This document shows, piece by piece, positions 1 to 9,956 of a DNA stretch of 64,000 bases; the first letter of the stretch is position 1, and each line of letters opens with the position of its first letter. The notes below the pieces were generated by a model. The model saw nothing but the letters and a program-made list of their open reading frames with translations, was not told the DNA's origin and did not search any database. The DNA is from Diphasiastrum complanatum (taxonomy: Eukaryota; Streptophyta; Lycopodiopsida; Lycopodiales; Lycopodiaceae), in contig CM055100.1 in NCBI GenBank assembly GCA_029204225.1, positions 27,606,649 through 27,670,648 on the forward strand, written 5' to 3'. The translations under genes and the position numbers were made by a program.

Positions 1-475
1 AAAATTTGATAGTAATACACTTATTTTGTTATGTATGGCCCGAGAATTGGAGTCCCCAGTCTGACGTATTGGAGCATATTATCGTGCAGACTTTTGAAAT
101 CAGGAAAATCAAAAGCAGCCATGAATTGAAGAGAAAACAATGCTACATCTAGTAAACAATGGGATCTGGAAAAACTCCATCCAGTATTGAATTTCCCTTC
201 CTCCTATATTGTCCCCTAGCATTTTATCCCTACTTTCTAATTCACTTGTATCTAATTTAGAAAGGGAAAGACCAGCATTGGTCTTTGGCATCCTGAAACT
301 GTATAGAGGACCTAAAGCTTGAAGATAGTGTTTAACAAAGGGTCATACTGTACATATTGAGGAGTATTTACAAAGGCAAGTGCATGGGGTTAAGGAAGTA
401 ACAGTGATAAACCACTAAAAGAATTGTCATTCAAAATTGATTCGACCTTTACATGTACAAAATCATCTAAATCTA
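1..475. other. No gene recognised; Ser/Pro-rich minus frame at its right edge
   Basis: Nothing identifiable is encoded in most of this stretch. From about 610 down to 390 the minus strand has an open frame very rich in Ser and Pro, ending at a TAA at 390-392. It lies in a different frame from, and just downstream of, the histone-like sequence described next. It may be a frameshifted continuation of that gene. Confidence 0.4.
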
Positions 476-1135
476 TTACTGAAACAAGAGGGGAGGAACT
501 AATATTTGTGAGGATAGGAGGAGACCTAGATTTTGAAAGAGGAGGATATTTATTAGGAGATGAAGATTTAGGAGGAGAAGATGGAGATTGAGTTCTAGGA
601 GGAGAAGAAAGAGACTTAGGAATGCAGTTAGAATCTCATATAGAGGAGAAGACTTGGAAAAATCCCTTGCTTTATTAGGAGGGTCATGAGACCTTCTTTG
701 AAACAATCCCGCAAAGTACTCTACAAACTTGTCATATGTGTCCCTTAGCCTGAACACAATGTTGAAATCCTTGGGCATGACGGTCACCCTCTTGGCATGG
801 ACAACTGCAACAACAGTATCTGAAAATAAATTCACTTGGAAATCCTCATATATAGTGTGCAGCCCCTCAATTGCCGTTATAGTCCATCTCACATTTGCAG
901 GTAGACTTCTTGTAACCTGTCTGATGGATCTCTATATATGAGCTTTTGGAATCAGAAGATTATTAGTCTTCTGTAGCTTCTGAATATCCTTTAGCCAAGC
1001 AGGGTCTCTTGGTCTGTCCCTAGGCCTAGGAGAAGGTGGTGGTGGACGAAGCGGTGGTGGTGGATTTTTCTGACGTCCTCCTTTGATTGGGATTCTACCA
1101 GGGTGGATTTGTGTTGTTTGCTTTGTCCGCACCAT
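476..1135 (-). pseudogene. Histone H3 variant pseudogene, centromeric-H3 (CENH3)-like
   Basis: The minus strand from an ATG at 1135 begins MVRTKQT, the hallmark H3 N-terminus, followed by a non-canonical Pro/Arg-rich tail (PPPPLRPPPP). The histone fold then follows: an alpha-N segment with QKTNNLLIPK, an RW at the end of alpha-1, VNLFSD, HAKRVTVMPKDF and RLRD, where the fold should end (near 740). NLLIP and LFSD resemble plant CENH3 rather than canonical H3 (ELLIRK, LFED). The alpha-1/loop-1 length is canonical, without the extra residues usual in CENH3. A single in-frame TAG at 932-934 interrupts an otherwise colinear frame; one C-to-T change from CAG would create it. The frame runs about 90 codons past the normal end of H3. 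There is no visible intron, whereas plant CENH3 genes usually have several, which suggests a retrocopy. The ATG context (G at -3, G at +4) is good. H3 identity is near certain; the CENH3 assignment is probable only. Confidence 0.8.
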
Positions 1136-1340
1136 TGCTATCCAATATCGGATCAGCGTGCAAACAAAGAGAACTCAACATCAGAAGTCAGGTCGAGCAC
1201 GTCAAACCGATACCTGAACTTGAATCAAATCGATACCTGAGTGTGGATGGGTAGATAGCCTTGGACGTGCTGAATCGATACCGCATGGAAGTAGAGAACG
1301 ATAAAAAGTTTATGAAAAAAAATTTAAGCGTCGTTCATCT

Positions 1341-1350
1341 GTATATATAG
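1341..1350 (-). promoter_or_regulatory. TATA-like box upstream of the H3-like frame
   Basis: CTATATATAC on the minus strand lies about 205 bases upstream of the H3-like ATG. It fits the plant TATA consensus, but in AT-rich DNA such matches are common. If real, it argues for a duplicated gene with its own promoter rather than a processed copy. Confidence 0.25.
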
Positions 1351-1773
1351 TGCAAATCCGAAATGGTTGCTTACATAGTGGTTTGGAATCACGAGGCTAT
1401 GATTACAGTGATGATTACATCGAGATATTCAGAGGCTTGTCAATCAAATCCATCGGTCATCAAAATGATTAGTTGATATGGCTAATGACGACCACATCTA
1501 ATTTCTACAAAAGTATCGTCACATCTATAATTAATTCTACAAAAGTATGGTCACATCTACAATTAATATCTAAAATTGACAAGATTATGTTATAAATTCA
1601 ATCATTATAATTTTCAAAAATTCCAACTGCCTTTTTTGATATCCAATCATTATAATTTCGAACAACTCCAACTGCCATTATTTCATCCAATAGCGTATCG
1701 ACGCGCATATACTGCATTTGTAAACCAGAGGGGCTTTTCTCGCGTGCTGAACCGATATTGGAAGATAATATGA

Positions 1774-1850
1774 ATGATCAAAGCTTGATTCGATAGATTC
1801 TTCTTAGCTTTGGACAGTATGAAAAGTCTATTGAATCAAGCTTTGATCAT
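1774..1850. repeat. Inverted repeat: 24-bp arms, 29-base loop
   Basis: The arms at 1774-1797 and 1827-1850 are complementary over 24 positions with one G:T-type mismatch (ATGATCAAAGCTTGATTC... against ...GAATCAAGCTTTGATCAT). It sits between two copies of the dispersed motif. It could be a tiny foldback element or a small-RNA-like hairpin; nothing here proves transcription. Confidence 0.6.
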
Positions 1851-2346
1851 GCATAATACAGTCCAATAATTTCGCGCGCTAATCTGATATCCCATTCGCC
1901 ATACCGGAGTATCTCATCAACGTGCGCCTATTTGATCTGTTCCGGTGAAGCATTTGTCATCTCACGTGGAATTGCTATCGGCTTTTTCAAAATGCTCTAC
2001 CTTATGAAAATGTTCTAAATGAACAACTATCTAAAAAGAAAAAGAAATTGTCTTTACGGTGCTTAAATAGGGTGAGAGACATGTTTTTCAATGACCTCCA
2101 TTTAATATTTGTTTAATGATAATTCGGAGAGGCTAGTAATAGACTATTTAATGTATTCTGGTGCAGGTACAAATTTTAGGATTAGGGCTAATGATAATTT
2201 GTAGAATGTAGTAATAGACTATTTAATTTAATTTTGGTGGAGGTACAAATTTGTCTCTCTTTGATTGTTGGATAAATATAGGCTGCGCTTCTCAATTCAT
2301 TATTTGACAAATGTATGGTTGTGATCAACAAGAATAGGCTATAAAT

Positions 2347-2856
2347 ATGGGCACCACTTTTCTTATTTCGATTTTGCGATCTTTTATTCTAAACTCTCTC
2401 GTCATTTTGTTTTATTTTTTTCTCACAATATCAAATCGACTCGTGCCTTCACATACTGTGCACGGTCGGATTCATTCAGGCACGCTGAAGCGATATCAGC
2501 CTCTTCTGACTTATGCTTTTGGACAATTTCAGTCTCGTCAAAACGATATCGATTCAACGTGCGTACTATTTTTTAGTCCTCCATCGAAATCATTCAGTCG
2601 CGTTGAACCGATATCGGGTTCAATATGGCTAGTTCCTCCATGTCCTCAGATAACAAACTTTTGGATTTTTTTGAATGCCAGTGACAATCCATCTAAAAAA
2701 TTAGAGTACTTTTCCAGTATTTTTTTTGTTCTCTTTGATATCAATAAGCTAGTTTATGAGAATCGTTATAATTTAATTTCTCTTCTTGATAATGTTTCTC
2801 AGATTCTTAGTACTCCTGTTCAGGATATATATAGTTTCTATTTCGTTCATTTTTAA
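2347..2856 (+). CDS. Unassigned open frame, 169 codons
   Basis: The frame opens with a hydrophobic stretch of about 28 residues (near residues 5-33) that could be a membrane segment. It then runs through the dispersed-motif repeats, so part of it simply translates repeat DNA. A TATA-like word (CTATAAATA, 2339-2347) touches the ATG; if that box were used, transcription would start after this ATG. I recognise no family, and the frame may be fortuitous. Confidence 0.15.
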   Translation: MGTTFLISILRSFILNSLVILFYFFLTISNRLVPSHTVHGRIHSGTLKRYQPLLTYAFGQFQSRQNDIDSTCVLFFSPPSKSFSRVEPISGSIWLVPPCPQITNFWIFLNASDNPSKKLEYFSSIFFVLFDINKLVYENRYNLISLLDNVSQILSTPVQDIYSFYFVHF

Positions 2857-2977
2857 GACCTTGTGCATTCCCAACCATCCTCTAAGCATAAACACAATAG
2901 AAAGTACTCTAACTTGCATGACCATTTCAAAAGAAATATATATTGTGGTATCCACAAAAGAATATGTCGTCTTCTAA

Positions 2978-3564
2978 TAAAAGAAATGGATTTTTTTCTT
3001 TTACATATTTGATGATATTCCAGATGACGGGTCTGTTGAATCTTCTACTGTTCCAATGATTGAAGCATCTGCATCTACTCCAGTTGATGTAGATGATGCA
3101 GATACTGATATAGGAGTTGAAGCTGAAGCATCTATGGCTTTAGATTATCAGAAAACTCTCCCTTGTTCTATAATCCTCTCTGATTCTCATCCATCTACAT
3201 CTCTTTTTAATCTATTAACTCTACGTGATATTCTCGTTTATTTTATAAATAATGAGAGTTATATTTCATTTAATGATATAGAAGTTGTTTTGAATTTGAG
3301 AGAGGATGAAATCCTCTCAATTTTTGCACAAAATTTATCAAAATTTCCAGACATTGTGGATTACACATATGATGACCTCAAAAGTGAGATAGATTATGAT
3401 AAAGATGGCAATTGAAAATCTGGTAATGAGGCCATGATTGAAAAATCCAAAGCCTATGAAAAAACTTTGCCTATAGAGGAGGAATTTTTGGAATTCCAAA
3501 AAAAAATATCCTCCAAGGACTCGGTATATCCCTTCCGGAAATGTAGAGGCCATTGGAGGACATG
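2978..3564 (+). pseudogene. Unassigned acidic protein frame with one internal stop
   Basis: One frame stays open from about 2978 to a TGA at 3413-3415 and continues open past it to a TGA at 3562-3564. The first part is strongly acidic (DDIPDDGSVESS, DVDDADTDIGVEAEAS); a Leu-rich middle follows (about 3200-3350). After the stop there is a Lys/Glu-rich tail (MIEKSKAYEKTLPIEEEF). The composition looks coding and the single stop resembles one nonsense mutation. An ATG lies at 3056. No family is recognised. It could belong to an unclassified element together with the neighbouring frames. Confidence 0.35.
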
Positions 3565-3959
3565 ACATTAGCAGAGCAAACATCGTTGAATACGATGATT
3601 ATGATCTGGTATATAGATATTATATTGGTATTGATATTTTTCATTTTTTTTATTTCAAACACTGTGTTAAAGTATGAGTTTGCAGTGTCATGTATCATTC
3701 TAAATTTATTCTCTTTATTATACAGGATGCTATTGAAATAGATGCTTTTGGTATGAGACATGGAGAGATCCGAGGTGTATATTTATTTTTTTATTTTTTT
3801 TATTTTTTTCTGGGAGAAAGGATGTATCTCTATCTCATTATTTGAAAAACTTTCAAAATAATGAGATTTGTATATATCATTCATCTTTTAATCCATATGC
3901 AACCACTGTCATTATGGCCATCAAATCATTATCAGCTTGTTTAGGAGGCAATAAGTACG
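3565..3959. other. AT-rich DNA, no feature recognised
   Basis: Low-complexity T-rich sequence (for example 3780-3810) between the acidic frame and the copia remnant; no coding signal seen. Confidence 0.5.
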
Positions 3960-5317
3960 CAAGAGGAACATATAAAATAGCTTTTTTCTTAAATCAGTAG
4001 AGATCTGAGAGTAAGCAATGCATCCAAAAACTTGAATGTGCTTGAGTGAGGGTTTCAATCATGTCCATACCTCATAAGATGTTTTGTTGTTTAGAGCTTT
4101 TGTAATGGATTGATTATGTAGATAGGCAAAAGTTGTAATAACTTGTGCCCGGAATTTCTTTGAAAGAGAGACATGGGCCAGCATGCTCTTGGCACTTTCG
4201 ATCAATGTCCGATTTTTCCTTCTAGCTATACCATTGGACTGAGGTAAATAGCTAGATGTAAATTGTTGGTGTATTTCATTCGCCTTGCAGAACTCCTTGA
4301 ATTTGATGGAGATAAATTCTCTCCCTCCATCAGTGCGTAGAGCCTTGATTTTCTTCTGTGTCTGATTTTCAACAGATGCCTTGAACTATTTGAATAATTT
4401 CAATGTTTCAGATTCATTCTTCAGAAAATAGGTAACAGTTCTTCAAGAAAAATCATCAATAAAAGCTAGAAAGTAAATGGCTCCCCCTGTGGAACTAGTC
4501 TGCATAGGACAACAAATGTCACTATGTACAAGATCTAGCAGACTTTAGATGAATGAATTGAATCAAAATTGAATGGACTTTTGACAAGTTTGTTGATAAT
4601 CTAACTTTCACAAAGAGAAGTCAACTTGCTAATAGATGGTAAATCTTGCACTAAATCCAGATTTGACATTTGTTGAATACTTTTGAAATTTATATGGACT
4701 AGTCTGAAATGCCATAGCATATCAGTCGACTCAAAGTTGAAGTATGAACAGCTTGACTGTTTGTAGAGTAGCAATTGCTTAGTTTGTAAAGATAGCCATA
4801 TATCCTATCGAAAGCTAAAACTTTCCTAGATTTGTCAAGAATAGTGAAGCCCTCTGTATCAAAAATTCGATCCTATGACCAAAATCAATGATTCTGCTTA
4901 TTGAAAGCAGATTTTTGGTAAGATTTGGAATGTGAAGAACATTAAACAGAAATTTTACATCCTAATATCATAGATGGTTGCTAGGATATCCCTGGCATCC
5001 TTAGCTATTTGAGCAGTTTGAATATGTCTAATTTGAGTGTCTTTAATGTTCAGAGTAATCAAGGCCAATGCCTTGCCATCTCTCTGTCTCAATTTAGTGA
5101 TGATAGTTGCATCGACCTCAGGCTTGACCTTTGTGCCATCAATGATGTCCCACAGTTCTTTGGTAAATATTACGACTTTCATCTTGAACTTCCAAAGATG
5201 GTGGTTCTCTCCATCAAGTTTGTCAATCCATCTTGAACTAGAAGATCGTTGGTAGAGACAATGATATCGAAAAACTGCTAGCTTCCCACTTTCAAAGCAA
5301 TTTCTTGATAGAAACAA
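3960..5317 (-). mobile_element. Ty1/copia remnant 'D': gag N-terminus joined to integrase
   Basis: Read on the minus strand, 5317-4955 encodes a copia gag N-terminus (HHLWKFKMKVVIFTKELWDII), the UBN2/gag-copia type that forms the particle shell. After a stop, decayed frames give the pre-integrase region (LWHFRLVHINFKSIQQMSNL, near 4700) and the integrase core (near 4350-4000), including sequence corresponding to the D-G-G-E region and the SNGIARR-like helix. The zinc knuckle and protease are missing, so an internal deletion lies near 4950. RT and RNase H are absent; similarity ends near 3960. Multiple stops and frameshifts make it inactive. No LTR could be delimited. Confidence 0.75.
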
Positions 5318-5540
5318 TACTTACGACCCGCAGTTCAGTGAATTGTTGATGATTGCAGTTCAATGATCAATATTATACTTAATCTACTAGAGCCATCCTA
5401 TAGTAGATAGCCATCACTATAAATAGTATATTTATGTACAAGTAGGTGGACTATCAATGTCGTCCTTCTGATTGAGACGTGGGTTGAAATCGATTGACAA
5501 TACATGGATCAACTTCTCCTTGTATCGAACTTGATCTGAC

Positions 5541-5660
5541 TTGATGAGGGAGTCGAGTAAGTCGAGAGTTGAGTAAGCCGAAAGTCGAGTAAGTCGATGG
5601 AGTCGAGTAAGTTGAGAGTCGAGTAAGTCGATGGAGTGGCGATGAAGTCGAAGTCAATGG
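5541..5660. repeat. Short tandem repeat with GTCGAGTAAG core
   Basis: GTCGAGTAAG and variants (GTTGAGTAAG, GTCGATGGA) recur about eight times, in an interleaved pattern with an 18-40 base higher-order period. It lies upstream (on the minus strand) of the copia D gag. Confidence 0.6.
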
Positions 5661-6639
5661 AGTCGGACTTCAGGTTTTGTTGTAGTATGAGTATATACAA
5701 TTTTCAGGATGCTCATTACCGAATGGATTTGGACCTGAGTATTAAAATCCAATAGAATAGACTTCAAAAGCTGATGGACAAGACAATGGAAATGGGCTAA
5801 CTAAAAATCAAATTATTTAGCTAGTTGCAAATCTACAACTATCAGGCTGTGGATAAAGCCCTAAGATCTAAAATTTGAAATTTAATAAAAATGAGACTGT
5901 GCAAAACGAGCTAAGGAGAGCATAGAGTACACCAAAGTAATGCCCTCTAGAAGCGTTGAGTGAGTTCACATGGAAAATTTCCATTGCCAATATCAAGGTC
6001 TAGGTGGCAATGAATTAGCTACCCATGCATTTACATGTTGTTGTGCAAGGCAACTAAGGAGAGAGATAGAATGAAGACTTAATAGGTGCACATACTTCAC
6101 TTGGGAGATAAAGATAAGCATTAGAGTAAGTAGAAATATATCATGTAGAGCACCTTACTAAGTGATTATGAAGTCAAGGACTATAATCTTAGCATGGAGT
6201 AGTTTTAAGATGTGTCTCATGTAATGGCTGATGAAGTAAAGTTTTCTTGAGAATATTTAATTTCATGCATAGAAAAATTAGTGTTTTTTTGGGTGTAGGT
6301 AAATTTTGCAAAAAGTCTTGTGTTTAGACAATGTTCTTGTTGATAGCACATGATTCTATAGTATCGATCTTAATCATGAAGAATGAAATGTATGTAAGAA
6401 AAAAAGAGGAAGAGAGTAACATCACAACTATCTAGATTAATCATCCTCTCATTTTTTTACTCTAATGTGTTATTGGTCTCTTTCTTGTTACATTGAAAAG
6501 CTAATCATTTTACACATAAATCTATGATCAAACATAAATGCATCAACACCTAAGAGCTTGATTTGTATATGAGATTGATATCATTCTTGATGTAGCATGC
6601 TTTCACATTTTTTGTCATTTTTTAGTATGTAATTTGCAA
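5661..6639. other. No feature recognised
   Basis: AT-rich DNA with no frame, repeat or motif I can assign. Confidence 0.5.
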
Positions 6640-7154
6640 TGCTATTAACAACATTTTTTTTTCTTCATCATTATGTTTAAATTTGTGATAGTAACATGTT
6701 TTTTTATGCAACTTCTCCTTCACTATCCACAACAGTGCAAATTTATCTTTTTGCTATTCCATTTTGTCCAATGGTTAAAGTATTGGTTAACTACTTCTTA
6801 ATACCATGTGTTCCAAGAAGCTTGACAAGAAAATTATATTGTCATTTTCACTATGTGAGCGAAGAACAATAACGTCTTTATCAAATTATTTTTTCACTCA
6901 AGTTTTAAATTCTTGAAACAAGAAAATGCTCCAGAATTATTTTGAAAAAGCATAAATCCAAACTCATCAATAAAAATCACCAAATAAAAGGATACACAAT
7001 GAAATTGTGTCATGTAATTATAGTACATCAAGCTTATAAGAATAAGGTGGTTCCCTCTGAGTCCAGACATTTTGCAAGTTTTGCGAGTTTTTTTGTAAAA
7101 TATATTTTGTATGCTTAAAATGTTGCAAAAAGGAATTATGATGACATGTACCAA
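6640..7154 (-). mobile_element. Strongly decayed copia integrase fragment
   Basis: Minus-strand frames from about 7050 down to 6640 show scattered integrase landmarks in the right order: VSFYLVIFIDEFGFMLFQNN (compare FIDDYSR...), FSCFKNLKLE, then FLVKLLGTHGIKK, and GQNGIAKR near 6755. Stops fall between them. The order matches the copia integrase core, which inserts element cDNA. The fragment is inactive and has no recognisable ends. Its divergence suggests it is older than elements A, B, C and E. Confidence 0.55.
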
Positions 7155-7289
7155 GCAATAAAAATGGAAACCAATACAAGAGTTTGGAGTGATGAAAAAC
7201 CACCCTCTACTTTACCGCATCCCCATGACATGCTTTTTCTTAACACTACCGTACCTTTCCTGCCCATGGCCTCCTCTTCTTCAAGGCAA

Positions 7290-7425
7290 TGTGGTCTGAT
7301 GCAGTCGGATGCGGTCGGATGTGGGCTGTTGCGATCGGAAGCGGGCTATTGTGCCATCGGATGCCGTTTGATGTGGTTGCTTCGGTTCGGTTGATGTTGT
7401 TTGATGCGATCGGATGCGGGCTTGT
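7290..7425. repeat. Short GC-richer repeat of GATGCGGTCGGATGCGG words
   Basis: Words such as TCGGATGCGG, TGCGATCGGA and GATGCGATCGG recur irregularly. The base composition is clearly higher in GC than the surroundings. Confidence 0.5.
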
Positions 7426-7556
7426 CATAACCTGACGATGATCTACACTACCTGTTGGCTCACTCATTGGCATTCACTTAGTTCACAAAGTGTAAGTGTC
7501 AGTGTGGGTTTATGTATATAAGTCCAAGTGTTTTGATATAAGTCTATGTGCAAGCG

Positions 7557-7628
7557 CAAGTATAAGTAGGAGTGTGAATACAAATCTATGTGCAAGTATA
7601 AGTACGAGTGTGAATACAAATCTATGTA
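7557..7628. repeat. 36-bp tandem duplication
   Basis: Two 36-base units at 7557-7592 and 7593-7628 differ at two positions (AAGTAGGAG against AAGTACGAG, plus the last base). A partial unit precedes them. Confidence 0.85.
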
Positions 7629-8508
7629 CATGGTTACTACTATGTATGGTATATGCCACTTTTCCAGCACAAATGTATGCTCAAATCTTCTTGAAATCAT
7701 ATTTGATGTAATATGTATTCACAGAAGGTTTCCAGCGAACATTTTGATGGTTTAGAAATGATTGTGAGTCTCTTAGGCTACACTCTTTTGTGTCATTTTG
7801 CTTTGGAGGAATGCAAGCAATATGTTTCCCTTATGCAAGGCCCTCGTACAGAGCTGGATTGTGATATTATGGTGTAGGGTGGAGAGAGTGGTGATTCATC
7901 AAAACTTGGGCTGTAATAGTAAATGGAACAGTGTTGAAATGTTACTTTTTTGAAAAGACAACACAATATCATGAAAATGGAACAGATTTTCAACCGCGGG
8001 CAAAGCCCACAAAGCATAAAAGAGAAACATCTGAACACAAAAATCATTTTTCCAAGAGGATATTGAAACGACACAAAGAACATGTCTAAGGCCTTTCAAA
8101 ACAAAGCTTTCATTACAATAGATACCCAACCAAACTTTATATTCAAAACTCAAATATTTATTTCTCAAAAAAAAACATTACTTCCGGATTCGGTGGCTAC
8201 TACTGTTGAAGAAAATCACTTCTAAACAAATGATAGAACACAAACAAAAATTGTTTCAAAAATGTGCTATCTAACTCAATCCTCCACACATGGATCGTCA
8301 ACAACAACAATCTTGGACGCTTTCTTGATTTTTCAACACAAACTGTGTCGTACGAATGATCCATCTCTTTGGCTAAGGACTCTACATAGACAGGCAATTT
8401 CCTGTTGTTAAAGTAGTGATGCATTGCGCTAGCTTGAAACATCTTTAAATATCATACAATGAACTTGTTATTACCATCCTTGGAACTCTTCTATGTCCCA
8501 GTCATTGA
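7629..8508. other. No feature recognised
   Basis: Several short minus-strand frames exist here (for example 8200-8442), but none shows a motif or family I can support. Confidence 0.4.
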
Positions 8509-9173
8509 TGTTAGAATTAAGCAATTTTCACATGGTTTTTGATGTATTTTGACATCTATGTGGATCCACACGTGTGAGGACCTGTCCACACATGTGAAAT
8601 GACACTTGTAATATTCAGATCCATTTTTATTAGCTTTCATTTGAGTCTATTATGACATCTCCTAAATTATAGGAGTTAGGTCCTAGATTGTAGGAATCTA
8701 GAAGGTCAACACAAACCACCAATGGATGATGTGGCAAACTTGATAGATCTTATCCAAAGTGGATATGGATGAGTACAATGAGCTGTCCCACACGTGCTGG
8801 ATGCAGCTTAGAGAGAGAGTATTGTGATTTTGTACTTGATCCATGATGGATCCATTATTGAGCTAATGATGAGAAATCTTGGTTTGTGAAGCAATCTTTG
8901 TGTTTTGACTCTCTTAAGCACTTTCTTTGTGGATGAATGCTTAGTAAATGATAAGTGAACTATTTCTCTGTTATCAGGTCATACAGTAGCTGTAATTCAC
9001 ACGTGTGAAGCCGTGGATCATCTTTTTTTATTGTTCTTGCTTGGAATCACAAAGATTGTCAAGTAGAAGCTAGATTTGGAAGCTAGTCTTGATATAGATC
9101 AAGATCCCAAGCTACCAATCACTCTTTGTGATCATTTGTAGATCAATTTCAGTCCTTAAACTCTGAAATGACA
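8509..9173 (+). repeat. 5' LTR of copia A
   Basis: Starts TGTTAGAATT and ends AAATGACA directly before the primer site. It contains the recurring ACACGTGTG words and an imperfect palindrome around CTCCTAAATTATAGGAG. The first 320 bases match 31915-32236 (minus) closely, apart from an 18-base gap. Confidence 0.85.
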
Positions 9174-9186
9174 TGGTATTAGAGCC
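9174..9186 (+). other. Primer binding site (initiator tRNA-Met type)
   Basis: TGGTATTAGAGCC immediately follows the LTR. It differs by one base from the usual copia site TGGTATCAGAGCC, complementary to the 3' end of initiator tRNA-Met. Confidence 0.85.
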
Positions 9187-9795
9187 AAGTCAAAGCGCTT
9201 AGTTGATGATCCAAAAGTCTTCATTTTGGTGAAAGCATTGGTGCTAGATTCACTTTGAAGGAGGGCGACCTTTTCTAATAGTTTAATTGTGATGTTGAGG
9301 TTTAGATTAGTGTGTAAAGTTCAGATGTACTTCTCACACGTGTGAGAGGCTGATGGAGTTGTACTTTCACCAAAACTTTGTGTTTTTTCAATATTTGAGC
9401 TTCAAACAAGTTGTGTAGAGTGAAACTACTGATGTGCTTATGAAAAACCATTGTTTCCATTATAGATTTGATGAGTGAATGGTGTTAGAATCTTATTAAA
9501 CCTACAAATCCTTGAGAGAGATTTTGAGGCTTATGTTTTTAGTTCAAGAGTGGAACTAAAACAAATTCTAAACACCATAGGAAGGCATTGGCACTTCCAA
9601 AAATCAAATCCAAGGTTCTAAGTGAATAGATTGTGTAGAATACACTTTCCCAAATCTTTTTGAGTTCAAGGTCATTATAGACCTTGCTTCTTGAGTCTAG
9701 TGAGATTCAAGAGAGTAGCATTTTTGCTGAATTCTGAGAAAGAAAGAAGGGAGAGCCTTTGAATAGTACATTTGTTGTACTTGTTACTAGATAGA

Positions 9796-9956
9796 ATGGG
9801 TTTGATTGGAGCCTATCTTCTTGAGACTAGTGAAAGGCTAAATTTTAATAATCATTCAACTTGGAAAGTAAGAATGGAGTCACTACTTGTGCTCCAAGAT
9901 ATATTTGATCTTGTCATAGGAGAGGAAGAAGAATCCAAGGAGGGCAAGATCAAGTG
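9796..9956 (+). pseudogene. Copia A gag N-terminus, frameshifted from the rest
   Basis: The frame opening at ATG 9796 encodes the gag-copia N-terminal motif (LNFNNHSTWKVRMESLLVLQD) and then runs into a TGA at 9954-9956. The continuation of the same protein (GQDQVRYKKRARLALHC) lies in another frame, so a one-base shift within about 9935-9955 separates it from the main polyprotein. The shift is recent enough that both sides are otherwise clean. Confidence 0.8.

Larger units (their letters stand above)
1195..2618. repeat. Dispersed degenerate motif CGYGYTGAANCGATAYC, about seven copies
   Basis: Related 17-21 base motifs occur at about 1195-1216, 1264-1283, 1741-1761, 1873-1893, 2479-2499, 2544-2563 (minus) and 2597-2618. 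All share a CG-rich start, TGAA or a close variant, and CGATA(T/C)C. The last three are 65 and 53 bases apart and share neighbouring words (GGATTCATTCAG, ATCATTCAG), so that part looks like a decayed tandem array. Function is unknown. Confidence 0.5.

Noticed and set aside
9174-9190. tRNA-like sequence
   Set aside because: It is a primer binding site complementary to the tRNA 3' end, not a tRNA gene; no cloverleaf is present.
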